Position numbers and translations under genes: made by a program. Below the pieces are notes generated by a model. That model saw only the letters and a program-made list of their open reading frames with translations. It made no database searches and was not told the DNA's origin. DNA of 64,000 bases from Nitratireductor sp. GISD-1A_MAKvit. GTDB lineage: Bacteria; Pseudomonadota; Alphaproteobacteria; Rhizobiales; Rhizobiaceae. The stretch is from positions 2,727,001-2,791,000 of the forward strand of contig NZ_CP161920.1 in assembly GCF_040819555.1 (NCBI RefSeq), read 5' to 3'. Positions 51,415 through 59,569 of the stretch are shown in pieces (the stretch's first letter is position 1; each line of letters begins with the position of its first letter).

Positions 51415-51866
51415 TCACGTTGAACACCACAAGCGCATCATGAAGCTTATCGCGGCGATGCAATTCCACGAGAGCGAAATCGTTCGCGAGGCCGGTCATG
51501 AAATGCTGCGATGGTGGTTTGAAGGCAGGAAACAACCGCTGGAGCGTGCCTTGGGGCCTGTCCCATCACGGGGGCGTTTCACCGCGACGGGCAGCAGCAT
51601 TGGCACGACGGGACCAGATGCTCGTCAATCTCTGGCAGACGTTACCTGAGTGCAAGGAACTGCCAGCGCGCTCCGCAGCCAATCTGATCTCGTCGTGGGC
51701 GAGACGGTACGAGTCTATTCGGTGGCTTCGCGAGCGGAACCACGTCTCCGCACCGGCATCGGAACCATTCGCAACCTTCTGGCACACGCTCCAGAACGAT
51801 CTGCCGATTCCGGCTGCGAAAAGGCTTCAGCAAATTTTTGAAGCGGAAATTCAAGATCGATTTTGA
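51407..51866 (+). pseudogene. Phage hypothetical gene, probably frameshifted by one extra G
   Basis: ATG at 51407 behind GGAGGG gives MHSHVEHHKRIMKLIAAMQF ... RRKQPL-type text up to LERALG. Removing one G from GGGGCC (51553-51558) joins it to LSHHGGVSPRRAAALARRDQ and on to LPIPAAKRLQQIFEAEIQDR, ending at 51866, about 152 residues in all. As given, the sequence splits into two overlapping frames (51407-51649 and about 51618-51866). The join is natural and the site is the same GGCC context as the other frameshifts here. The function is unknown. Confidence 0.55.
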
Positions 51867-51912
51867 GTTTCCATGACTCGCCCCCATCCTCTTCTAAAGA
51901 TTGGAGAATTGC

Positions 51913-52257
51913 ATGGCGAAGACACCAACTATCGACAAAAGCCGACTGGCAAATCTGGAGCAGCGTTACAAACGCGCACTGGAGGCAAGGCGCAAAGCTT
52001 ACGAGGCTATGATCGAGCTGAATGAGAGGAAGCGGACGTTGCGCGCAAGGATAGTAAACGCAGAGGAAAGCGCGCTGCAAGTGCCACAGCAGAGCGCGAG
52101 CTGGCAGAAACAGGCGGAGGAAATTCGGAAGCAATTGGCAGACCTCGAGCCGCTCGCATCCGAAGCAATGGCCGCACACGAGGAGACCCGTGAGAAGGTT
52201 CAGTTGGCTTACGAACTTCTGCAACGCTGTCGGGATTACGCTGGAGAAACCCGCTGA
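51913..52257 (+). CDS. Hypothetical coiled-coil protein, 114 aa
   Basis: ATG at 51913 behind GGAG. Nearly the whole protein is a charged helix (LANLEQRYKRALEARRKAYE; ASWQKQAEEIRKQLADLEPL). Possibly a structural or regulatory phage protein; the family is not recognised. The stop overlaps the next start (TGATG). Confidence 0.65.
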   Translation: MAKTPTIDKSRLANLEQRYKRALEARRKAYEAMIELNERKRTLRARIVNAEESALQVPQQSASWQKQAEEIRKQLADLEPLASEAMAAHEETREKVQLAYELLQRCRDYAGETR

Positions 52258-52781
52258 TGAAACGTATCAAAGACTTGCTTGCCAAAACGAGCCGCGCATC
52301 GAGCGAACTGCGTGTCGGATTGACCGAAGCCCGTGAGCGTATCGATGCTCTGAAAGCGCAGCGCGAGGAAATAGGTCACATCCCCCCAACGATGAGCGTT
52401 GTGCGCAGGCGCGTCGATGCGTTTGCAGAGCTTGTGGTCGAGCGTTCCACCGGGATGTATCCCTCGCCGGAACATTTCCTTGCTGGAGGCGACTACCAGC
52501 AACCCAATTACTTCGCGATGGAAGACGTCCTCGGGCGCTATCTGAAGCGCACCCTCGCGGCTTCCATCATGGAAGAGGTAGAATCCGCTGTCGAAGAGAT
52601 GGAGCTGATCTCCGAAGAAGAGCGCGAAGCCAGGGTTGCCAAGATCGACAGCGATATCCTCTCAGCAGAATTGGCGGAAGAGGCGCTGATCCGCGCCGCC
52701 GAGGAAGCAGGGTTCCCTGTCGAAAGGCGGCTTGATGCTGATCCACGCGCAGTCCTCGCACCGGCTACCTCACTGCCATGA
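52257..52781 (+). CDS. Hypothetical helical protein, 174 aa
   Basis: Coupled to the preceding gene by TGATG. The start is helical (MKRIKDLLAKTSRASSELRV), then YPSPEHFLAGGDYQQPNYFA, then an acidic helix (MEEVESAVEEMELISEEERE). No motif is recognised. The pair with the coiled-coil gene looks like one functional unit. Confidence 0.65.
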   Translation: MKRIKDLLAKTSRASSELRVGLTEARERIDALKAQREEIGHIPPTMSVVRRRVDAFAELVVERSTGMYPSPEHFLAGGDYQQPNYFAMEDVLGRYLKRTLAASIMEEVESAVEEMELISEEEREARVAKIDSDILSAELAEEALIRAAEEAGFPVERRLDADPRAVLAPATSLP

Positions 52782-52996
52782 CTGAAGAGATCTCAAACCC
52801 AGCGCTAGCGGACGATGGCGTTGGCCAGGAGCGCGCGGGGGAGTCTCCAACCCTGCGTCTCGCGGGGCGGAGGTATACCAGTGCTACTTCCGCTCCGCCG
52901 CTCCGATCTTCCACCACCACAAAGCCACCCCCCCATTCAGGGACCGTAGCCTGGCCCTTTGGGCCGTGCGGGGGCGGCATCCCGAAATTTGTCTAG
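52778..52996 (+). CDS. Doubtful ORF, 72 aa
   Basis: Overlaps the previous stop (ATGA) but its composition (Ser, Thr and Pro runs, TTTKPPPHSGTVAWPFGPCG) is not protein-like. The DNA holds inverted repeats (GGCGGAG/CTCCGCC, and CTGGCCC near GGGCCGTG). I think this is mostly an untranslated spacer before the TerS gene. Confidence 0.25.
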   Translation: MTEEISNPALADDGVGQERAGESPTLRLAGRRYTSATSAPPLRSSTTTKPPPHSGTVAWPFGPCGGGIPKFV

Positions 52997-53014
52997 GGAC
53001 AGCTCCCAAAAAGA

Positions 53015-53220
53015 GGGTAACAAGGTAACAATCCATGGCAGATAACTTCGTCTCACAGGCTCGATATGCCGCTTATCGCGGCGTCAGCCGAAAGACCGTA
53101 ACCACTTGGAAACAAAAGGGTTTGCTCGTTCTCGATGAAGCGGGGCGCGTTGACGTTGCCGCCACAGACGAGGTTCTGCCGAAGGACGCAGAATGGCGCA
53201 AGATTGTTACCCAGGGTAAC
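53015..53220. repeat. GGGTAAC motif cluster around the TerS gene start
   Basis: GGGTAAC at 53015-53021, GGTAAC at 53024-53029, and a perfect dyad GTTACCC-A-GGGTAAC at 53206-53220 inside the coding sequence. Small terminases bind repeated sites near or inside their own genes in several phages, so these are candidate packaging (cosB or pac) sites. Confidence 0.45.
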
Positions 53221-53580
53221 AGTCCAGACACGGGTTCACTGGTTCGCAAGGTTCTCGCTGAAGAGGGTCTTGAGGTTGGGGAATCTCCGCTTACGCTCAC
53301 TCATGTGCGGATGGCTGTCGGCATCTTGAAGGCCAGGGAACAGGCCATCGCGAATGATAAGGAACGCGGTGCGCTGATCGAGATCGAACAGGTCGGCGCG
53401 GTCGTGGCGGACGAGTACGCGACCATCCGTGCCAACTTTGTCTCATTGCCGGGTGATGTCGCGGCTGATCTGGAACATCTCACGGCACCTGAAATCCAGG
53501 AAGTTCTAGCGGCGAAGGTCTCTCAAATCCTCGACGCCCTTTCCGCTGACGAAACCTATTCCGGCAAAGAGGCCGCGTGA
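53035..53580 (+). CDS. Small terminase subunit-like protein (Nu1/TerS type)
   Basis: A 181-residue protein. The N-terminal winged helix reads VSQARYAAYRGVSRKTVTTW with KQKGLLVLDEAGRVDVAATD, as in Nu1-type DNA-packaging proteins; the C-terminal helical part has ILKAREQAIANDKERGALIE, as in terminase small subunits that oligomerise. It would recognise packaging sites, but no large terminase gene follows. The start ATG lies 6 bases behind a GGTAAC site. The final codons overlap the next start by TGATG. Confidence 0.75.
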   Translation: MADNFVSQARYAAYRGVSRKTVTTWKQKGLLVLDEAGRVDVAATDEVLPKDAEWRKIVTQGNSPDTGSLVRKVLAEEGLEVGESPLTLTHVRMAVGILKAREQAIANDKERGALIEIEQVGAVVADEYATIRANFVSLPGDVAADLEHLTAPEIQEVLAAKVSQILDALSADETYSGKEAA

Positions 53581-53762
53581 TGACGGATCGTCACAAAGCC
53601 ATTGCAGAACGAATGGCGCTCGCTACTGCGGCTGCATCCGCACCGGCACGCGCCATACTTGACCATCTGGACAGGCTTAAAGCCGGTTGCGCTCCGCTCC
53701 CGGTATTCGAGGACCACTGGCCAGCAGAAACTGAAACCTTCCACACGCAATTCCAAGGATAA
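53577..53762 (+). CDS. Hypothetical protein, 61 aa
   Basis: A short helical protein (RHKAIAERMALATAAASAPA) ending VFEDHWPAETETFHTQFQG. It is coupled to the TerS-like gene. It sits exactly where a normal phage would have the large terminase, portal and capsid genes. Confidence 0.5.
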   Translation: MMTDRHKAIAERMALATAAASAPARAILDHLDRLKAGCAPLPVFEDHWPAETETFHTQFQG

Positions 53763-53767
53763 CTTCT

Positions 53768-54049
53768 ATGGCGAAGAACGCAAACACCGTCACTCTCGCA
53801 ACACCTGTCACCGTGAACGGTCTGCCGCTCAACGAGATCACGCTGCGACCGCTCAAGGTTCGCGATCTTGTGAAGGCAAACCGTGAAGGCGGTGACGACT
53901 TTGAGAAAAGCCTAAACCTTCTGGCAGCAGCTTCCGACCTGGACCGCAGCGCGATCGATGAAATCGACATCACCGATCTGGAAGCACTGAACGCAGCGAT
54001 GGATTCGCTGCTGGGAAAGTCGGCGCTGCAGGCGAATGGGAGCACCTAG
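53768..54049 (+). CDS. Phage tail assembly chaperone, short form
   Basis: A 93-residue protein. VTVNGLPLNEITLRPLKVRD followed by FEKSLNLLAAASDLDRSAID is the pattern of the gpE/TAC_7 family of tail assembly chaperones. Chaperones of long-tailed phages coat the tape measure during assembly and are made in two forms by frameshifting. A GGGAAAG slippery heptamer lies at codons 82-84. The gene precedes the tape measure, as expected. Confidence 0.85.
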   Translation: MAKNANTVTLATPVTVNGLPLNEITLRPLKVRDLVKANREGGDDFEKSLNLLAAASDLDRSAIDEIDITDLEALNAAMDSLLGKSALQANGST

Positions 54050-54183
54050 TCGTTGCGCTGTCATCTGAAACAGGATCATCGATCCGGGAAATAGAAGAGA
54101 TGAACCCGTCAGAGGCATTGAGCTACTTCAATGCTCTGGCGCGGCTTCGCGGCAAAAGGTCGTCCCGTCATGGCAACACTTAA
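53768..54183 (+). CDS. Tail assembly chaperone, -1 frameshift extended form
   Basis: After a -1 slip at GGGAAAG (54013-54019) the ribosome reads VGAAGEWEHLVVALSSETGS and continues through IREIEEMNPSEALSYFNALA to a stop at 54181-54183, giving about 138 residues. WEHLVVALSSETG with EMNPSEALSYF is typical of the extension domain that contacts the tape measure. The extension has no start codon of its own and overlaps the tape measure start by 14 bases. Confidence 0.75.
54013..54019 (+). promoter_or_regulatory. Programmed -1 frameshift slippery site GGGAAAG
   Basis: The heptamer sits in the correct phase (CTG GGA AAG) for a tandem -1 slip and is identical to the slippery site of the lambda G-T chaperone genes. 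The alternative frame downstream is open for 54 codons of chaperone-like sequence. Confidence 0.8.
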
Positions 54184-56558
54184 ATCAGAACTGATTCTCA
54201 GCCTGATTGACCGCGTTTCCAAGCCTGCAGGAGCGCTGCAATCGAAGATCGCGGCTCTGGAACAGGCAGCGCGTCGGAACACTGCCAAGATGAACGCCAT
54301 GAGGGGACAGCTGTTTGGAGCAGCTGCCGCTGGCTGGGCGCTGTATCGCGGTCTGTCTGGACCGATCAATGCCGCTGCTGAGTTCGAGGCGGCAATCAAC
54401 CGCGTGCAGGCCGCATCCGGTGCCACCGTGGCTGAGACGGAATCTCTGTCAAAGCAGGCCCGCGAGTTTGGCCGTTCGACTGCGTTCACCGCCACGGAAT
54501 CGGCTCTGGCGCAGGAGATGCTGATCAAGAATGGTCTGCGGGTTGCGGACGTTCTCGGCGGCGCGACTGAATCAAGCCTGAAACTCGCCGCTGCATCGGG
54601 TAGCGAACTGGCACCATCCGCCGACCTCGTGACCGATGTCATGGCCAATTTCAAAAAGAAGGCTGGCGACTTGGCAAAGGTTGCGGATCGCGTGACCGGC
54701 GTGATGCTCGCCTCAAAGTTCGGATTTAACGATTACCGACTCGCGCTGGCCCAGGCCGGTGGTGTTGCCGGTGGCGTCGGCGTAACGCTGGATGACTTCA
54801 ACGCGGTGATCGCGGCGACATCCTCCCGGTTTGCCAGCGGCTCCGATGCAGGCACGTCGTTTAAGAACTTCCTTCAACGGCTTGTGCCAAGCTCGAAGAA
54901 AGCAGCGTCGGTAATGAAGAAGATGGGTCTGGAATTTTTCGAGACCGACGGCTCGATGAAATCCATGGCCGAGATCGCGCAAGAGCTGCAGGAAGGGTTT
55001 GCCGGCCTGTCGGATGAAGCACGCAATGATGCACTCTCGACCATATTTGGCACCGATGCCATGCGCACCGCTGTCGGACTGATGGAAGCGGGTGCGGACG
55101 GCGTTCGCAAGCTTGATGAAACCATCAAGAAGGCCAGCGCCGACAAGCAAGCCGATGCGCGCATGAAAGGCTATGCCGGTACGCTCAAGAAGTTTCGCAG
55201 TGTCGTTGAGGATCTGCAAATATCCATCGGCAACGGGCTGCTTCCGGCACTCACCAGGGTCATCGAAGACATCTCGCCTGCGGTCAGCAAGATCGCACGC
55301 CTTGCCGAAGCCTACCCGCAGGTCACTTCATCCATCGTGGCACTGACTTCCGGTCTGATCGGCTTGCGTGTTGCCAGCCTGCTGGTGCGGTATGCTTTCC
55401 TATGGATGAAGGGCGGAGCAATCGCAGCGGCACTGCCTGTCTTGCGCCTGTCGAAATGGGCTTCAACGGCAGCAGGTAATGCAATCTCGCTGCAGAAATC
55501 CTTAGCGGGATTACAGGGCGTAAAGTACACGCCGCTGCAGAAGGTCGGTACGGCCATCAAGGCAATCGCGCGCGCTGTTCCGGGAGCGGGTATAGTCGCC
55601 GGACCACTGGCCAGCATCGCAGCCGCAGGCGCGGCGCTGTCGGCCCCTGCATGGGGTGCCATTGCGTTGGGCGTGGCGTTGGTAGCTGGTGCCGGTGCGC
55701 TCATATGGAAGTATTGGGACCGGCTTTCTTCGCTCTTCAGCGGCGTTGCACAACGCCTCAGCGAAGAACTGGCACCGGCCCTGGACTGGATCAGGGACAA
55801 GCTCTCAAGCTTCAGTGACTTTGTGAAAAACACGGTCGGACGGATTGCAGAATTCTTCGGAGCGGATGCAGAAGCCGCAGTTCGGGCGCTGGAAGCGATG
55901 TTCGATTTCTCCCGCGTCCGGGAGAAGATCAGCAGCTTTTTCACGTGGCTGGGCAGCCTGTTCCAGCGCGAAACTCTGACCGAGGAAGACAAGGCCGCTT
56001 TCGCACAAGCAGGCTATGAGTGGGCTGACGGCATGGTCAATGCCGTGAAGGAAGTCGTGACCGGCATGGTCAGCTGGTTTGGCGGCTTGCCAGGCCGGAT
56101 CATGTCAGCCATCGGAAGCATTAACATCGCGTCCCTCATAAATTGGGGCGAGCCGCCTGCATGGCTGAAATGGGTTATGCAAAAGGTCGGCCTTGGTGGA
56201 GGTTCGGTGGCAGAGGGCCGCTTCAGGCGGTATCGATGGAAAGCGTGCGGCAGGTGGCCCGGTGCGGGCGGGCGGCACCTATCTTGTCGGTGAACGTGGT
56301 CCGGAACTGTTCCAGCCATCGCACTCCGGTAAGATCATTCCGAACAACGTATTCGGCCAGATTGCCTCGCCACCACGGAAGACAGAAGGCGCGCCGAGTG
56401 GTGGTAGTGTCAATGTCCACATCGCCTCGCAGACCTTCCAGGTCAGCGGTGTTAGCGATCCGGCAGCAGTGGCACGAGAAGCCGCGCGGCTGATTGAACG
56501 CGACCTGCGAGATGCATTCGCAGGCGGACATTGGAACGGCGGATATAGGGTGGCGTGA
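54170..56558 (+). pseudogene. Phage tail tape measure protein (frameshifted near C-terminus)
   Basis: About 795 residues after correction. The N-terminal region (residues 1-60) is helical; residues about 70-350 match the TP901-type tape measure core (EFEAAINRVQAASGATVAET; LSKQAREFGRSTAFTATESA; ASRFASG-like TSSRFASGSDAGTSFKNFLQ). Hydrophobic segments lie at about 395-425 and 475-510. The frame breaks at GAGGGCC (56213-56219): removing one G joins GGSVAE to AASGGIDGKRAAGGPVRAGG and TYLVGERGPELFQP, the normal tape measure tail, ending at 56558. As written, the first frame stops at 56293. The protein would set tail length; no tail tube or tip genes follow. Confidence 0.82.
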
Positions 56559-56652
56559 TATCAAGCGTTACTAAGTAACATTGCGGATCAAACCGCATGG
56601 TAAAAAGTCAGGAAGTCAGGGATTCCGGCCTAGGAAGTTTGCCAGCACTCGT

Positions 56653-57087
56653 TCACTTGATAAGTAGCAGTCCTTCCTCCCGGCTACCGCCAGAGCCGAA
56701 CAGTATCTTACCTGTTGAGCAGTGCCGATACCCCGTACCCATCGTAGTATCCAGCAAGCTATCTAAAGAGTGGGATACCATACGTCTGGCCTGTAGCCCT
56801 ACCTCGTAATAGAGGCCACCTTTGCGGAAATCATCCAGATTAAGAAGCTCTCGCGCCTTCATCGCTTGCAACGCGTTATAGTTCCAGTCGAGGTCCTGAC
56901 ATTCCTTCAATATTTCGCGCCCCATGATGAAGCTTTCAAAAGCTCGGCACTGGCTGGCTGTTAGCGTTTCGGCTCCCTTGACACCATAATAGTATGGCAG
57001 ACAAGGCTCGGCCATCAATCTTGTGGTGGTACTACTCCAAAACAAAGAAATAGCAGCGATACCAATCAGCAATCTGGCTCGCATCAT
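56653..57087 (-). CDS. Secreted hypothetical protein, 144 aa
   Basis: The signal peptide MMRARLLIGIAAISLFW is followed by a cleavable region near LMAEPC. The mature part has Cys in EPCLPYYYG, ASQCRAFESFI and KECQDLDWN, suggesting disulfides. The family is not recognised. It lies in the right end of the element, opposite to the phage genes, as cargo genes often do. Confidence 0.6.
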   Translation of the reverse strand: MMRARLLIGIAAISLFWSSTTTRLMAEPCLPYYYGVKGAETLTASQCRAFESFIMGREILKECQDLDWNYNALQAMKARELLNLDDFRKGGLYYEVGLQARRMVSHSLDSLLDTTMGTGYRHCSTGKILFGSGGSREEGLLLIK

Positions 57088-57112
57088 TGCCCTTCCAATA
57101 ACCGCTGCTTTT

Positions 57113-57418
57113 CTACTGCGTTAGAACACCAATACTACGCGCCGTTGTTCTTGCCAAAGTACAATCTGCGGCACTGGGTTCACCGTCGAAGCCACTAAGC
57201 GAAACGCCGTCGGAAATGAACGATAAAACTTCGGGCGTAGCTAAGCCTTCGCCTGCGTAATAAGCCTCTAGCGCAGCGACATCGATCTCGTAGCCGCAAG
57301 GTTCGGATTTAGTAATAATCTCCACCAGGCCACTGGCCAATTGCATCTGCCGCAAATCCATAGCCGATGCAACCGAAGTGATCGCCATAATGCAACCAAC
57401 AACCAGCACAATACGCAT
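57113..57418 (-). CDS. Secreted hypothetical protein, 101 aa
   Basis: The signal peptide MRIVLVVGCIMAITSVASA is followed by MDLRQMQLASGLVEIITKSE; the mature part has two Cys (PCGYEIDVAALEAYYAG and ADCTLARTTA), probably a disulfide. It lies upstream of the 144-aa secreted protein gene on the same strand. The family is not recognised. Confidence 0.6.
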   Translation of the reverse strand: MRIVLVVGCIMAITSVASAMDLRQMQLASGLVEIITKSEPCGYEIDVAALEAYYAGEGLATPEVLSFISDGVSLSGFDGEPSAADCTLARTTARSIGVLTQ

Positions 57419-57514
57419 AATGTTCTCTCCCCCGACTGAGCCTGCATAATCTGCCGCAACCTAAAGGCGAAGGCAAGACGAAGCTCACGTTCCGCAGGTC
57501 TTCAGTTACATCGT

Positions 57515-57760
57515 TTATCTGGGCGCTTGAGCACTCTCTGCTTTTTCACTGCTCTGAGTGATCACACGGCGAAGATGTTTCTCACTGATGTCCTTGATCT
57601 CAGTCAAGCGGCTGAGAATTAACCCCATCGCTAAACTAAGCACGCCCATGCCATACATAACTGCCCCAAGAATCTGATGTATTGCTGAAACTGCATCAAG
57701 ATAAGCTAGGACACCGCCCAGTATCTGAACGGCACCTAGGAACACGATCAACGCGGCCAT
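57515..57760 (-). CDS. Small membrane protein, 81 aa
   Basis: ATG at 57760 behind AGGGGA. Two hydrophobic helices (MAALIVFLGAVQILGGVLAY; ILGAVMYGMGVLSLAMGLIL) are followed by a charged tail. The family is not recognised. It is the outermost gene of the element before the right att site and could act at the host membrane. Confidence 0.6.
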   Translation of the reverse strand: MAALIVFLGAVQILGGVLAYLDAVSAIHQILGAVMYGMGVLSLAMGLILSRLTEIKDISEKHLRRVITQSSEKAESAQAPR

Positions 57761-57896
57761 TAAATCCCCTGTATGTCGCAAACATGTTGCATGGAGCTGC
57801 CGAGCATGACGGAAAACCTTTAGAAATCAAGGGGAATGGATTGCAACACAGCGCAACATGATATGGAGAAGATGAACTGCTAAATAATTGATTTTA

Positions 57897-57946
57897 TTGG
57901 CGATCCCGGCAGGATTCGAACCTGCGACCATCGGCTTAGAAGGCCG
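57897..57946. other. att repeat, right end of the phage-related element
   Basis: Fifty bases identical to 45080-45129. Here they are part of the intact tRNA-Arg(TCT) gene, so the tRNA is rebuilt on integration. Confidence 0.92.
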
Positions 57947-57974
57947 GTGCTCTATCCAACTGAGCTACGGGACC
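57898..57974 (-). tRNA. tRNA-Arg (anticodon TCT)
   Basis: Seventy-seven bases on the minus strand. Acceptor GGTCCCG pairs with CGGGATC (one G-U), the D arm contains TAGCTCAGTTGGATAGAGC, the anticodon stem-loop is CCGGC CTTCTAA GCCGA with anticodon TCT, the T arm is GCAGG TTCGAAT CCTGC, and CCA is encoded. It is the integration target of the phage-related element. Confidence 0.95.
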
Positions 57975-57992
57975 GGTGCGTGGCAGTGCAGG

Positions 57993-58298
57993 TCAATGCG
58001 TCCACGGTGTCTTTCGGTCATAGCGAAAATTTTCCGCGTAGGAAACCTGACGGCGTTTGGGCTTGTGCGGCTCTTCAACGCGAAACGGGATGCCATTGCG
58101 CTCGGCATAGGCAATCGCCTCTTCCCTGCTTTCGAAGGTCAGGCGAACCTGGCTTTTCATGTCTGAAGACGATGTATAGCCCATCAGCGGCTCGATCTTG
58201 CGCGGTGTCTCCGGATCAAACTCCAACACCCATCGACCGGTTTTCGCCTTGCCGGACTGCATGGCGGTTTTTGCTGGACTGAAAATGCGTGCAGACAC
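57993..58298 (-). CDS. ETC complex I subunit (NDUFS4-like)
   Basis: A 101-residue protein: MSARIFSPAKTAMQSGKAKT, WVLEFDPETPRKIEPLMGYT and RLTFESREEAIAYAERNGIP. This is the NDUFS4-like accessory subunit of alphaproteobacterial NADH:quinone oxidoreductase, at the cytoplasmic face of the complex. The GTG start has GAGGA upstream. It is host DNA and marks the edge of the chromosome next to the element. Confidence 0.92.
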   Translation of the reverse strand: MSARIFSPAKTAMQSGKAKTGRWVLEFDPETPRKIEPLMGYTSSSDMKSQVRLTFESREEAIAYAERNGIPFRVEEPHKPKRRQVSYAENFRYDRKTPWTH

Positions 58299-58375
58299 GT
58301 CGAATTCCTCGTTCCCTGCAGGCGTTAGAACGCCGAAACAAGCACCGCACCACCGCGCAGGGTGGCAGGAGACAA

Positions 58376-58452
<77 letters not shown>

Positions 58453-58555
58453 AGCGATTGAACCCCTATAGGCTCAGAATTTTTCGCGCAAGCCCCAATT
58501 GCAAATTTCCGCAGCCAGTTGGCCGGTCGGCTCCCTTTCAGGAGCCGGCGGGTCC

Positions 58556-58765
58556 TTATTCTGCGGGTTTGGGTGTTTCGATCGTTACCTTCTCGGGAAC
58601 CTCGACATTGACACCACCGCCGGAATTTCCACCAAAAACGCCTCCGAAGAACAGGAAACCGGCCAGAATCGCCGCGACGACGAGACCTCCTGCGATGAAC
58701 CATCCTGCTCCTCCGCCACCGCCGCTCGTGACCACGGTGGTGCGATCTTCGCGATCCCGTTCCAT
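58556..58765 (-). CDS. Small membrane-anchored hypothetical protein, 69 aa
   Basis: ATG at 58765 behind AAGGAG. A short charged start is followed by a Gly-rich run, one hydrophobic helix (WFIAGGLVVAAILAGFLFFG) and a periplasmic tail VNVEVPEKVTIETPKPAE. This type is widespread in Rhizobiales; the function is unknown. Confidence 0.7.
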   Translation of the reverse strand: MERDREDRTTVVTSGGGGGAGWFIAGGLVVAAILAGFLFFGGVFGGNSGGGVNVEVPEKVTIETPKPAE

Positions 58766-58868
58766 ATCGTTCTCCTTTCACGCAAGTGCATTCAGGGAGA
58801 ACAAACTGGATTGCATGCAAATGGTTCCCTAAGGCCGCAAGAGGCCGATCGGTACGCGCACCCGCGCC

Positions 58869-59559
58869 TCAGGCGCCGGCTGGTTCGCTACCGGTGTCCA
58901 GCGCATTCACCACTTCGGCAGCGAGCGGGCGGGTGATGCGGGCCTTGCGTTCGAGCGCTGCCCTGTCAATCGCATCCACGACGTGGATTGCGCTCGATAG
59001 AGAGCGTTCGATGCGGCGAACCAGAAACTGCACCACATGCGGCTCCACATCCACCTGACGGTCGGAAAAGAGCTTCGTGATCACGCCGGCCAGAAGCATG
59101 TCGTCGGGCTCGTCGATCTCCACCGTGGCCGCCGCCTTGAGGCGCGAAAGGAGATCAGGAAGCCTGATCCCCCATGCGCCGGGAAAGCTGCGGGCGGTCA
59201 GAAGCATGGGCTGGCCGCCGGCACGGGCCGCGTTGATGAGATGGAAAAGCCCGTTTTCATCCACTGGCGCGGCATCCACGCCGTCTATGAGCACCGGGCG
59301 GAGGCCGGCCCTGCTTGATGACATCACCGTCAATTTCCTCTGGCGCAAGCTGCATGGCACCAGCCTCCTCGCGCCAGACGGCCGCGAGATGGGACTTTCC
59401 ACTGCCTGCAGGTCCCGCCAGGATCACCACGGGAGCCGGCCAGGATGGCCAGTTCTCTATCAGGGCAGACGCGCGCTCATTGGCCGGTGTCACGACCAGA
59501 TCGTCACGCGTCAAAGCTTCTCCATGGGCCAGGTCGAGCGGCAGCTGACGGGAGGGCAT
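58869..59559 (-). pseudogene. hdaA: hdaA, DnaA-related replication regulator (frameshifted by one extra base)
   Basis: About 229 residues after correction. The first frame starts MPSRQLPLDLAHGEALTRDD and has Walker A LAGPAGSGKSHLAAVW. It breaks at CAGGGCC on the minus strand (59313-59307): removing one base joins DGDVIKQ to AGLRPVLIDGVDAAPVDENG, which carries the Walker B Asp. QPMLLTARSFPGAWGIRLPD, SRLKAAATVEIDEPDD and the end PLAAEVVNALD complete a normal DnaA/HdaA AAA+ domain without the DNA-binding domain. HdaA promotes hydrolysis of DnaA-ATP to stop over-initiation. It is important for growth in Caulobacter, so a true knockout is unlikely and an assembly error is favoured. Confidence 0.88.
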
Positions 59560-59569
59560 GGCGAGAATC

